Of a stretch of 11,057 bases of DNA, positions 1 to 8,700 are shown piece by piece. Each line of letters begins with the position of its first letter. The stretch's first letter is position 1. The notes under the pieces are model-generated. The model worked only from the letters and a program-made list of their open reading frames with translations, made no database searches and was not told where the DNA came from. The translations under genes were made by a program, and so were the position numbers. The DNA is from Kiritimatiellia bacterium (lineage in GTDB: Bacteria; Verrucomicrobiota; Kiritimatiellia; SLAD01): NCBI GenBank assembly GCA_007134175.1, contig SLLF01000201.1, positions 1-11,057 on the forward strand, read 5' to 3'.

Positions 1-1846
1 CCAGCGGCTGATAGGTTCCGTCCTGGGAAAAACGGAAGTTTTCGTACGAATCCACATGCTTGATGCGGAGCGACGCGTCCCACCGTCCCACCTCCGCCTG
101 CAAACCGGCGGTGGCGATCAGGGACGGGACTTCCCGGTACGTCTGATGCGCGCCATCCTGCTTTTCCTGCGATCGCATCCAGGTCAAATTACCGAATAGA
201 AAAAGTTGGTCATTCCAGATGCCGGGGGTGCGCACATCCGTTTCGATGCCCTGCTGCCGGATATCCCGATTACCCGAAAAATAGAACTCGTCGCCGGCTT
301 CATCCAGGCCGGTTTCGTTCACCAGCACAATGGCCGACTGCCGCCAGATACTGAAGCCCCCGACACGAAGATGCCCGCGGGCCCGTGGCCCCCAGGCCGC
401 GATCCACCCCCCATCAACCGTGTACCGGTCTTCACGGTCCGGCCGGGTGCCATCCGTGGTCCGGGCCCCGGGGCCGGGATTGCGGGCACCCGCGCCGGCA
501 TGGGCATACCACTGATGGTGCTCGGTCATGCGCCGCGTAGCACCGGCGGTACCGGCCCAGATGGCGTCATCCCAGCGATCCTGCACACGGCGGGACTGAA
601 CGGACTGGCCCGTGAGCGTGAAACCGGGGTTGTTGAAATCATGGAAATAGGAACGAGCATAGCGAGCGCCGACATCAAGCGTCCAGTCGCCAACGCGCTG
701 CTCATCAGCAACAACCAAGGCCACAGTGCTGACATCCTGGCGGGATCCGACGTAGGACTGTTTTCCATCCGGGGCCGTCCAGCGATGGATCCACCCACCC
801 AATCGCAGGGTATTATCCGGCGTGAGGGCCCACCCTTGAATGACCTGGGCCCCGTATTCCCGGTCATCCTCGTCGGCTACCGTGTCACCGGGACCAGGAC
901 CGTCGGGGTCAATTTTCCGGCGCGTATAGCGTGCCTGCCGATCGGAATAGAACGTGTGCCAAGCCGTCGTGGTCCGGTCCGACCACCGGTGCTGCCCGCT
1001 CAGTTTAAGGTGCGTGTAGTGCAGCGGATCGTATGTTTCCCGGCGGTTCTTGAGCGCCCGCGAGGCCGGGCCATCGGGATCGGGTTGTTCGAGCTGTCGA
1101 TAGCCGTACAGCGTCCAGGCCGCGACCCGTAACAGGTGGTCGGGGTCGGGTTCATAGACCACGCCGCCAAATGCGCTATAGATCTCCTCGCCGGCGTTGC
1201 GGCCTGACGGGCCGTCCGTCCGGTAGTATTGCCCGCCGGCCTGATAGGCCGTGCCGGGTCCACCCTGGGCCGCATGGAGGGCGAACGCGCGAACGGTGCC
1301 CAGGCTACCGCCCTCCACGCCCACGGTGGTTGCAGGCGGTTGGTCCGGTTGTATGCGGGGGCGCCGGGGCACGACTTCAATCAGCCCCACCACATCGGCC
1401 AACCCGTGGAACAAGGTGGCCGGCGAACGCACAATGTTGATTTCCTCGATCATGGCGCCCGGCAGCACATAGAGCAGTTCACGCGCGTCCCGTTGCCAAA
1501 CCCCGTCGAACACCACGTCGGGATAGGGATAGATCTGGCCGCGAAAAGAATGGAACTGTTTGTATTTACGGCCGCGCGTTTCGGTGTGGATGCCGGGCAT
1601 GGCGATCAGGGCGGCGCTGGTAGTGGCCGGCATGATGTGCTGCAGGTCGGCCCGCCCCCAGGAATCGGTCAGCGCGTCGATAGCGGCAGATTCCCGGGTG
1701 GGCTCATACAGCAGATCCCGTTCGGCACGCACGATCAGACGATCGAGCTCGTAGGTCCGTTCAGCCGTCTCACCGCTTGCGGCAGCAGCCATCCATAAAC
1801 CGGTTCCCGCCAGCACGGCGAGACAACGGATCCATTTGACATTCAT
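1..1846 (-). CDS. TonB-dependent outer-membrane receptor (partial, C-terminus beyond the left edge)
   Basis: The frame stays open from the ATG at 1846 to base 1, giving about 615 residues without a stop, so the barrel's C-terminus is missing. The N-terminus is a signal peptide (a basic MNVKWIR start, then a hydrophobic stretch ending AAAASGE, residues 1-26). A TonB-box-like segment (YELDRLIVRAE, about 32-42) follows, then a plug domain at about 60-165. Typical plug features are PGIHTETRG, FDGVW and the NIVRSPATLFHG...GLIEVVPRRP end. Beta-barrel sequence starts near 170, and the usual late barrel strand motif (SGNRDIRQQGIETDV) lies near 535. Known role of the family: energised uptake of siderophores, metal complexes, cobalamin, glycans or peptides across the outer membrane. 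No STN signalling domain precedes the plug, so it is not a FecA-type transducer. The start is set by AAGGAG 7 nt upstream, inside the last codons of the ABC ATPase gene. The substrate cannot be told from the sequence. Confidence 0.93.
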   Translation of the reverse strand, partial: MNVKWIRCLAVLAGTGLWMAAAASGETAERTYELDRLIVRAERDLLYEPTRESAAIDALTDSWGRADLQHIMPATTSAALIAMPGIHTETRGRKYKQFHSFRGQIYPYPDVVFDGVWQRDARELLYVLPGAMIEEINIVRSPATLFHGLADVVGLIEVVPRRPRIQPDQPPATTVGVEGGSLGTVRAFALHAAQGGPGTAYQAGGQYYRTDGPSGRNAGEEIYSAFGGVVYEPDPDHLLRVAAWTLYGYRQLEQPDPDGPASRALKNRRETYDPLHYTHLKLSGQHRWSDRTTTAWHTFYSDRQARYTRRKIDPDGPGPGDTVADEDDREYGAQVIQGWALTPDNTLRLGGWIHRWTAPDGKQSYVGSRQDVSTVALVVADEQRVGDWTLDVGARYARSYFHDFNNPGFTLTGQSVQSRRVQDRWDDAIWAGTAGATRRMTEHHQWYAHAGAGARNPGPGARTTDGTRPDREDRYTVDGGWIAAWGPRARGHLRVGGFSIWRQSAIVLVNETGLDEAGDEFYFSGNRDIRQQGIETDVRTPGIWNDQLFLFGNLTWMRSQEKQDGAHQTYREVPSLIATAGLQAEVGRWDASLRIKHVDSYENFRFSQDGTYQPL

Positions 1847-1848
1847 GC

Positions 1849-2508
1849 TTATGCTCCTTGGGTTAAGGAGGAGAGCCGCACCCGCACCTGGCTATAGGCG
1901 GCCCACTCCTTGTGATGGGTGACTAACAGCACAATACGTCCTCGTCGTGTTTCCTGGACCAGCGTGTCCTTAACCAACGCGGCGCTTTCGTCGTCCAGGT
2001 TGCCGGTGGGTTCGTCGGCGCAAATCAACGGTTTGTCCCCCAGCAGCGCGCGCGCAATGGCCACCCGTTGCTGTTCGCCCGCGCTGAGTTGGGCGGGCCG
2101 ATGGGCAAAGCGGTGGCGGATACCGAGGCGTTCGCCCAGTTCTAAAATCCGCGGAATATGTTTCCCCGGGTCGGCGCACCAACGCAACGGCCAACGCAGG
2201 TTGGCCTCGACATCGAGATAAGGAATGAGATGGAACCGTTGGAAAACGAACCCGACCCGATTGGCCCGGAACCGGTTGCGGGCTGCAGGGGTGAGCGCAT
2301 AGGGATCGACATCATCAAACTGCACGGTCCCCTTATCGGGCGGGGACATGGCACCGGCGATAAAGAGCAACGTGCTCTTGCCGCAGCCACTCGGTCCCTC
2401 GATCACCGCCAATTGACCCGGCTGCACCACCAGGCTAAGCCCGGCGAGTACCGGCACGGCGCCCGTTGGGCCAAGGAATGATTTATGAATGTTTTCCAAC
2501 TGCAGCAC
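1849..2508 (-). CDS. ABC transporter ATPase, LolD/MacB type
   Basis: A 219-residue nucleotide-binding subunit with every ABC motif in order: Walker [10 protein letters not shown] (38-46), Q-loop glutamine (90, in FVFQRFHL), signature LSAGEQQR (141-148), Walker B LICADEP (161-167), D-loop NLDD, and H-loop VTHH (His198). Length and the form [15 protein letters not shown] / ADEPTGNLD match ATPases that pair with FtsX/MacB-type (type VII) permeases. Members of this family usually power mechanotransmission across the periplasm (lipoprotein release, toxin or peptide export, cell-wall hydrolase control) rather than classical import. The GTG start at 2508 is chosen because GAGGAG sits 7 nt upstream, within the last codons of the permease gene. 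An ATG at 2544 would add 12 poorly conserved residues and overlap the permease by 32 nt. It acts on the cytoplasmic face of the inner membrane with the permease encoded just upstream. Confidence 0.93.
   Translation of the reverse strand: MLQLENIHKSFLGPTGAVPVLAGLSLVVQPGQLAVIEGPSGCGKSTLLFIAGAMSPPDKGTVQFDDVDPYALTPAARNRFRANRVGFVFQRFHLIPYLDVEANLRWPLRWCADPGKHIPRILELGERLGIRHRFAHRPAQLSAGEQQRVAIARALLGDKPLICADEPTGNLDDESAALVKDTLVQETRRGRIVLLVTHHKEWAAYSQVRVRLSSLTQGA
1854..1859 (-). promoter_or_regulatory. Ribosome binding site of the TonB receptor gene
   Basis: AAGGAG on the minus strand with a 7-nt spacer to the ATG at 1846. It overlaps the final codons and stop of the ATPase gene (stop 1851-1849), which suggests translational coupling of ATPase and receptor. 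Confidence 0.75.
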
Positions 2509-2512
2509 GGGC

Positions 2513-3739
2513 TTACTCCTCGGCCAGAATGCGGGTGGGATCAAAACGCAACAGACGAATCAGCGGCGCCAGCGAAGCGGCGGCTACCGCCGCTACCGTG
2601 AGCGCCAGCAGAACGGGATAATCGGACCAGACCACCGCCACCGGCTGCGTGTGCGTCACCAGCACGTGGGACAGCCAGCGCACCGAGGCCTGTGAGCCCA
2701 GCAGAAAACCGGCCGTAGCCGCCACCACGGCAATGGCCAGCAATTTGGTGAGGAAGAAGCCGTACAGAAATCCGTGGCCGGCACCCAGCGCCATCAGCAC
2801 GGCCAGTTCATAGCGACGCTCATTGATCTCCATCCAGCCCAGTACCGCCAACATCAGGACCGTCACCATGGCGACGGCCAATAGAAGATAATCCAGGTAG
2901 CGGGCCGTCGTAAGCCGGGACAAGGCGCGGGCGTTGAGCACGTTCATCTGCGGGAGCAATCGCCACGCCGGATGCTGGTCCGCCAACCGGTTCTCCAGCC
3001 GGGCCAACCCGTCCTCCAACGTGCGCCCCTGCATGCAAAGAAACCCAAGTACCAGATTCACCTGATCGGGTTTATCCAGCTGTTCCTGGACCACTGCCAG
3101 CGGGAGCCACAAGCGCTCGTCGTCCAAGGTGCTGCGGGCGGGATAGACCTTTTGGACCCGGTAGGGCACATCGCTCCCCATCTCCAGGAAATCGCCGGGA
3201 AGCAACTGCCAATCCCGCCCTAACGCGTACCCTAAGGCCACGGTGCCTGGCTCAAGCGGTTCAAGCAAATGGGCCTTTTCCTCTGTCACCTGGTGGTCAT
3301 CCCATACCGCCAAGCCGGATAACAGAACCGTACGACCCCGGACGGTCGCCGGGGCCTGCAAGACGTTGGCCCAATAGGTGGAGGCGATTTGCCGGTCGGC
3401 CGTGAGGGTTGCAATGCGTTCAACTGGAAAGGTCGTCAAATCGCCGTAGCCGGATGCCGCTTGCAGCGGGTCGGCTTGCCGGTCGACAAACCACAGGTTG
3501 TGGCCCATCTCTTTCATGATCAACTGCATGGACCGGAGCTGGAAGCGAGCGCTGTTGCGCGTGTAACTGTGCAGCGCGACCACACCGGTCAGCGCCAGGA
3601 CCACCAGCAGGCTGACGGCCCACTGGTGGCGGATCTGCGCCCACCACGGCTGCAGATAGAACCGCGCGCCCAATCGGCCGGGCCGCGAGCGGTCCCGCCC
3701 GGACACGTGTCCAGCAGAAATCGAATTGGATTCAGACAT
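2513..3739 (-). CDS. ABC transporter permease, FtsX/MacB family
   Basis: A permease of about 408 residues with the four-helix layout of the family: a cytoplasmic N-terminus, TM1 (about 40-58), a large periplasmic domain of about 225 residues (MacB_PCD-like), then TM2 (283-303), TM3 (329-349) and TM4 (374-395). After TM2 comes the family's coupling-helix segment (MEINERRYELAVLMALGAG), which contacts the ATPase. The C-terminus RFDPTRILAEE is also typical. Only one permease gene is present, so a homodimer working with the downstream ATPase is likely. No MacA-like adaptor or substrate-binding protein is encoded nearby. The start at 3739 has a weak GGGA 5 nt upstream. An in-frame ATG at 3766 adds 9 residues but has no ribosome binding site. 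It lies 100 nt after the membrane propeller gene and 4 nt before the ATPase gene. The substrate is unknown. Confidence 0.9.
   Translation of the reverse strand: MSESNSISAGHVSGRDRSRPGRLGARFYLQPWWAQIRHQWAVSLLVVLALTGVVALHSYTRNSARFQLRSMQLIMKEMGHNLWFVDRQADPLQAASGYGDLTTFPVERIATLTADRQIASTYWANVLQAPATVRGRTVLLSGLAVWDDHQVTEEKAHLLEPLEPGTVALGYALGRDWQLLPGDFLEMGSDVPYRVQKVYPARSTLDDERLWLPLAVVQEQLDKPDQVNLVLGFLCMQGRTLEDGLARLENRLADQHPAWRLLPQMNVLNARALSRLTTARYLDYLLLAVAMVTVLMLAVLGWMEINERRYELAVLMALGAGHGFLYGFFLTKLLAIAVVAATAGFLLGSQASVRWLSHVLVTHTQPVAVVWSDYPVLLALTVAAVAAASLAPLIRLLRFDPTRILAEE
2516..2521 (-). promoter_or_regulatory. Ribosome binding site deciding the ATPase start (GTG at 2508)
   Basis: GAGGAG on the minus strand is both the Glu-Glu end of the permease and a strong Shine-Dalgarno sequence, 7 nt before GTG. 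The same 7-nt spacing is seen before the receptor, the membrane propeller and the giant protein genes, so GTG at 2508 is preferred to ATG at 2544. Confidence 0.7.
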
Positions 3740-3839
3740 GCATTTCCCGTAGCTACCGTGCCGCATCGAGGCGGACCATCGTTCATTGATAGGCAGTACG
3801 CCGCATCAACGGTATCGGGGACAACTCATTTGGAAAGGA
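3740..3839. other. Intergenic gap between the membrane propeller and permease genes
   Basis: This 100-nt stretch is the only sizeable break inside the putative operon. I see no hairpin followed by a T-run and no pair of -35/-10 boxes with proper spacing on the minus strand. The 8-bp palindrome GTAGCTAC (3749-3756) is next to the weak ribosome binding site. Readthrough from upstream is the simplest reading, but a weak internal promoter cannot be excluded. Confidence 0.5.
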
Positions 3840-5144
3840 TTAACCGGACTGGTTGAAGCGAAGCGCGTGGAGGTTGCCCTGGTGATTGCGGAAGAAACCC
3901 CAGCCGCCATCCGTTACCAGCCCGTGACAGGACCCTCCTGTGGCTGAGGAGCTCCATAAAAGGGTACCGTGTTCCGCATCCAAGGCGAACAACGAGCCGA
4001 CGTTTCGCCCGCCCAGCAGATAGACAACCCCGTCCGCCTCTACCGCCGGACTACAACCCGGAATGTCCGCCGTCCACAGCGGCAAGCCGGCCGTAACCGT
4101 GTACACGTGGACGTGGCCGGCCCGGAGGAAGATGCGGTCGTGGTGAATGGTCATACTAGCCGGCCAGCCGGTGTCGCGCGTCCACGAAACAGCACCGGAA
4201 CCAGCGTCGAAAGCGCGCAGCCGCCCGCCCGCCGCTCCGTGGACAGAGGCCAGCACCACATGGTCGCCGGCGGTATCCAGCCAGAGCGCCCCACCGGGCT
4301 GTGCGGCATGGCGAGTGGTCCAGACCAGGGAACCCCGGTCGGGATCCAACGCCGAAAGCGTGGTGGCGGAAGCTACAAAGAGTAACCCACCGGCCCCGGT
4401 CGCCATGCTCCGGGGTGGATCGTCCGGACGCGACCATGTCCAACGAAACTGACCGGCATGCCGATCCACCGCATAGAGGTTGTTGGCTTCGGAAAAGATT
4501 ACGACATCCGCCGCCGTAAGCACGGCAGGAGGGGTGGCGGGGAAAGGGCGCGATTCGCGCACATAGGACCACTGTTCGATCCCATCGGCTATCCGAATGG
4601 CCACCAAGCGCCGACCGGGAAAATGTTCCAACAGATACAGATGACGGTCATCCGCGCTGAGAAATCCGGTTGCCTGAACGGTGGAGCGCCATCGGGTGGC
4701 ACCAGTCTCGCGCTCAAAAGCCGTGAGATAGACGCGATCCCCGTCAATCGCATGGTCGAAAGCGAATACCAAGCCTTGCGCCACGAGCAGTGAATCAGCG
4801 AAGCGGCCGGGACCGTGCGGCAGTCCATCGCGAATCCAAGCGACGGCCGGGGCGAGTGCCCCGACGTGATCGGGCCCCGGACGCAGCACCAAGAGGCCGC
4901 CAATCAACGCCACCACCGCGGCTGCGGCTGCCCAGCGCCATGGAAACCAATGAGGTGCCCGGCCCGGGACGGGCGCGGTGGCGGATGACGCATGCACCAG
5001 CGCCGCACACACCCGGTCCTTGATCTCCTGCCCCCGGCGCCCGGCCAGATGGGCGGCGTAACGGCGCAGTCCGGCCACCGTATCGTCAGCCGCATCCCAC
5101 TGCGCGTGATCAGAAACAGCACGTTCGTGACGGGCTCGATTCAT
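3840..5144 (-). CDS. Membrane-anchored PQQ-like beta-propeller protein, candidate anti-sigma factor
   Basis: 434 residues in three parts. Residues 1-66 form a charged cytoplasmic segment. Residues about 70-88 form one transmembrane helix (WRWAAAAAVVALIGGLLVL, preceded by arginines, so N-terminus in). Residues about 100-434 form a periplasmic propeller with at least seven blade repeats of the quinoprotein type, each ending in a G-x-x-x-W turn: ERETGATRW, RIADGIEQW, DRHAGQFRW, DPDRGSLVW, DAGSGAVSW, TVTAGLPLW and DAEHGTLLW. The fold resembles BamB, but there is no signal peptide or lipobox. Its ATG overlaps the sigma factor stop (ATGA), with AGGAG 7 nt upstream. That position and topology are those of an ECF anti-sigma factor. 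No zinc-binding HxxxCxxC motif or FecR domain is visible, so the anti-sigma role is inferred. An alternative is a BamB-like scaffold for the ABC/receptor genes. Upstream in-frame ATG at 5180 is disfavoured because it lies deep in the sigma gene. Confidence 0.85.
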   Translation of the reverse strand: MNRARHERAVSDHAQWDAADDTVAGLRRYAAHLAGRRGQEIKDRVCAALVHASSATAPVPGRAPHWFPWRWAAAAAVVALIGGLLVLRPGPDHVGALAPAVAWIRDGLPHGPGRFADSLLVAQGLVFAFDHAIDGDRVYLTAFERETGATRWRSTVQATGFLSADDRHLYLLEHFPGRRLVAIRIADGIEQWSYVRESRPFPATPPAVLTAADVVIFSEANNLYAVDRHAGQFRWTWSRPDDPPRSMATGAGGLLFVASATTLSALDPDRGSLVWTTRHAAQPGGALWLDTAGDHVVLASVHGAAGGRLRAFDAGSGAVSWTRDTGWPASMTIHHDRIFLRAGHVHVYTVTAGLPLWTADIPGCSPAVEADGVVYLLGGRNVGSLFALDAEHGTLLWSSSATGGSCHGLVTDGGWGFFRNHQGNLHALRFNQSG

Positions 5145-5764
5145 AGGGTTTCTCCTGTGTTTTCCATGCGCCACCTCCATGAATCATACGCCGCGGCATC
5201 GGTTTTCGGGACAGGCGCGCGTTCCAACTGGTCACGCAGCAGTCGCAGGGCACGCTGTCCCCGCTTTTTGGCGGCCTCCTCGGAGCAGCCCAGGATATGG
5301 GCAACCTCGGGAAAAGGGCGGTCTTCGATAACGCGCAGAATCAGGATTTCACGATCTTTTGGGCGCAACCCGCGCAAGGCGGTCCGTACGGCATCATACG
5401 CCTCTGGATCAGACGGCTGTTGCACCACATCAAGCTCGGGAACCGCCCGCTGCAGGCACAAGCGATAGCGGACTTCCTTGCGGGCCAGATCCGCGCATAC
5501 TCGGCGCAAGATTGTGTAAAACCAAGGCGCGAATCCGCGCGCCGGGTCGAAGCGCGCCGCATGACGGGCCACCTTGATGAAGGCCAGTTGAACGGCATCA
5601 TCAGCCAGTCCGGCCCGCCGCAACCGACCATTTGCGATGACCAAGGCCGCCGGCATATACCGGCGCATCAGATCATGCAGCGCAGTTTGGTCCCCGTGCG
5701 CGAAGCGGGCCAGCAAAGCTTCATCAGCCACCGGGTCGTCAGAAGGCGCAGCCTGTTCATCCAT
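5141..5764 (-). CDS. ECF-type RNA polymerase sigma factor (sigma-70 family)
   Basis: 207 residues with the two domains of group 4 sigma factors. Region 2 spans about 13-97 (EALLARFAHGDQTALHDL...; DDAVQLAFIKVARHAARFDPARGFAPWFYTILRRVCADLARKE), covering the core-binding and -10-reading helices. Region 4 spans about 122-180 (LRPKDREILILRVIEDRPFPEVAHILGCSEEAAKKRGQRALRLLRDQL), a helix-turn-helix for the -35 element. There is no region 1 or 3. A tail of about 27 residues follows region 4, longer than in minimal members. The gene starts 21 nt after the giant protein gene, behind a moderate GGGAAG with a 9-nt spacer. It ends in an ATGA overlap with the membrane propeller gene, the classic sigma/anti-sigma arrangement. 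Its targets cannot be read from this window; autoregulation of the locus is plausible but not shown. Confidence 0.95.
   Translation of the reverse strand: MDEQAAPSDDPVADEALLARFAHGDQTALHDLMRRYMPAALVIANGRLRRAGLADDAVQLAFIKVARHAARFDPARGFAPWFYTILRRVCADLARKEVRYRLCLQRAVPELDVVQQPSDPEAYDAVRTALRGLRPKDREILILRVIEDRPFPEVAHILGCSEEAAKKRGQRALRLLRDQLERAPVPKTDAAAYDSWRWRMENTGETL
5152..5156 (-). promoter_or_regulatory. Ribosome binding site deciding the membrane propeller start (ATG at 5144)
   Basis: AGGAG on the minus strand lies inside the last codons of the sigma factor gene with a 7-nt spacer to ATG 5144. With the ATGA overlap it indicates translational coupling between the sigma factor and its presumed partner. 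Confidence 0.75.
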
Positions 5765-5785
5765 GGCGTGACGCTTCCCGGGCGC

Positions 5786-8700
5786 TCACTCCTGCCTCTG
5801 CCTGGCGTGGTCAATCTGCGCCTGGAACTCGATGCCGTTGATGATGGGCGGGAGGGTGGAACCGGCCGCCGACTTCAACTCGATCGTCAGGGCGTGTCCG
5901 GTCACCGGCACGCGTAGATCATGCACCAACCCCGTAAAGGAACCGCCGACCTGAGCCGCGATATCTACCGCCGCCAGTGCCTTCTCGCCGTCGACCCAGA
6001 CATCGAACACCCGTTGTCCCGCTGCTACATCCGGACGCAATTCAGCAAAATGCAATCGGACCAAATACTCGGTATCCAGCAGGTCCTCAAATTCCCAGCG
6101 GCCCTCGCCCTCGTAGATTGAGGAGAGCACCCAGGGGATGCTACCGTTGGCGTCCCGGATAGCTGTGGAATGCCGGTGGTAGTGCCCTTCCTGATCGAAC
6201 CACACTCGGCCCGCGGCATCAACCCGGCGGCCCGGTGCGCCGAAGTTGAGGCCGTGTCTGGACGGATCCGGTGGGGCGGCGTCGTAGCGGGTCCATTGCT
6301 CGATGTGCGGGTCGTCGGGCATATGGATCATCGCCAGCGACGTTTGCAAGGCATAGCTACAGGTACAGGTACGCGAATAGTCCAGCGCACTGATCACCCC
6401 GTCGGCGGCCACCATGTTGGCCGTGCAGCCGGAACGGAACCCGCTAAAATTGCCGGTCCCGGTATCGTTGGCCAGATCAAAGTAGGAGGCGTAACCACTC
6501 CGGAAGAAAAGGAGATAGGGCGAGGCGCTCAACGTGTTGCAGCCGTAGGCACGCCGGTATTGCCACGTAGTGGTCTCCCCGGTCAACGGCTGGACCCGGT
6601 GCCACCGTTCACCGGTCAGTACCGAGATAGCGTGTCCGGGACGACCGGGAATGAGCTTCTCACCGTGTACCGCCCCAGGCAGGACAAAATTCCCGCCGGT
6701 CCAAACAATCTCGCCCGTGGCACCGCAGCGGGCCGCCAGATGTCGCGGCTCGTCCTCGAGCGGGCGCCGCAGGTCTACGCTGCCGCCCTCGATCAGCATG
6801 TCGTGGTCCGCCACATACATCAGGAACGTGCCGAACACATCGCTGTCATGCCCCCAGCGCTCTTCGCCCGTGGCCAAGTCCAGCGCCATGATCGTAGAGG
6901 AGCGGTCGGGCCGCCGTCCGCGTCGGGCGCGTTGTTCCAACGCGTTTTCCGAGAGACCATCGATGAGATATAACGTGTCGCCATGGGAAATGATCGCGTT
7001 ATGGCGAAATCCGATGGCGGCCTCGCGTTCCCAGACCAGCTCCCCGGTATGGCGGTTCAGCACCGCCAGCCGGCGGCTGGAGGTGGCCGTATAACTCCCG
7101 GTCCATCCGATCCGCTGGTCCTCGAACAAGTGGGGCTCGGTGGTAAGCACCAGCGCATCGCCCTGCGCATGAATATGGCCCCAGTCGATCGCCTCGGGAT
7201 CGTCATAGATGTCACGCGGGTGGCGGCCCGGCAGCTCGAAGACCGCCTGAATTTCACCTGTCGCCGGATCCAGTTTGTGGATGGCCCCTTCATAGCGAAT
7301 GTAGACCGCGTCCGGCAGGCTGACGATGGGGCTGCCGACATAGGTCGCCCCCGGTATGTTGGTCATATAGACTTCGCGCCCGCCCCGCCAACGCTCCTCC
7401 AGCTCCATGTTCGTGGCATGGTAACCGATACCGGGGAAGGCCTGTGACCAGAGGATCCGGCCGGTATAGACGCAGCGCGCCCCAGCTGAATCGACGCCCA
7501 GATAGAAAATGCGGCCACCGACCACCTGCGGGCGCGGGCCACCGGAGTGACGTGGCAGAATATCGTGATTGTTCGGGCCACCGAACCAGAGGATGCCGAC
7601 CGGCAAGCGGACCCGATGCTCCGGCGACATGATATTGTGGGTCGGATCCCGGTACTGGTGCGTCCACTGACCTGCCCCCGGCAGCGGCCCGTGACGCCGG
7701 GCTTCCAGCGTCCTGTTGCGAATACGCGCCTCGACGGCATCGACGGCATGCGCTTGCAAGGCCCGGTTCCGGACCCGCACATTGCCGAGATGGGCGATCC
7801 CCCCGTACGGCCGCAGCCGCTCCAGCGCATGCGCCAGCGCTTGCGGGGTGGTCAGACCGGCGGACTGGGCGTCTTCGCTCAACACCAGGCTGAACAGGCA
7901 GGGGTTCACGGCAAACAGGGCCGGTTCCGCCGCAATCACCGCCGCGCGTCGACCGTAAAGGTCCGCCGCCGCCAGCTCGGTGCGCAGCGCCCGGACAGTG
8001 TCGGCATCCGACTCCACCACGACCACGCGCAATTCGCTCTGGACCAGCAGCTCGCGTAGCAGATCTCCGCTGCCCGCCCCCAGCAGCAGGGCGTAGCCTT
8101 CCGATTCGCCAAGGTTTTTCAAGGCCTGCCGCGCCACCGCGTGCCAGGCGTCCGTACGCGGTGTAACCGGCTCGGGCACGAACGCATGGACAACCGGGTC
8201 CACCGGTTCCGGACCGAAGCAATAGATGCGCCCGTCTTCCGTCACCACAAACAACCGGTCACGCGCCGCCAGCGAGTAGAAGACCTCGCCATCAATTGAA
8301 TCCTCCAGCGCCTTCAGGCGATCTTGAATCATCGCGTTTTCCTGAAAGCCCAGCCCCCCGGCATGGACCGCGTAGCCGCCGCCCCCTTTGCGACCGCGGA
8401 AGCTGTACTCGATGACAGCCCCGGTCCTACGGTCCAGGCGCATCGGTTCCTGGCCGCGACCGGGCGAGACCACCAGTTGGTTGTCGTCCACCGCCAGATA
8501 GCCCTGCGGCGACAGGCCGCCATAGCCCCGGGCACCGCCATGAGGCAACCGCACATAGTCGGAGCTGGTGGTGTCGTTGACCCAGACCACCTCGCCGGAC
8601 TGTGCGTCGAGCGCATAGATGAACACGCCGTGCAGCGGCCAGATACCAGCGGCAAAATAGACCGTATTCTCTGTAATGACCGGACCGCCGCGGACCGCCC

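Noticed and set aside
206..1132. 308-codon open frame on the plus strand
   Set aside because: It is antisense to the TonB receptor, whose minus-strand frame shows barrel strand motifs here. The plus-strand peptide is proline/glycine/arginine-rich with no domain.
3749..3763. ACGGTAG shared between the permease leader and the operon promoter -10 region
   Set aside because: There is no TTGAC-like box 17 nt upstream of the copy near the permease, and initiation there would fall on the start codon. Chance is more likely than a second promoter.
5297..5917. 206-codon plus-strand frame opposite the sigma factor
   Set aside because: Antisense to a clear ECF sigma factor, with no recognisable domain.
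7290..8222. 310-codon minus-strand frame overlapping the giant gene
   Set aside because: It is an out-of-frame shadow: arginine/glycine/alanine-rich with no domain, while the main frame carries the Rossmann-like and propeller sequence.
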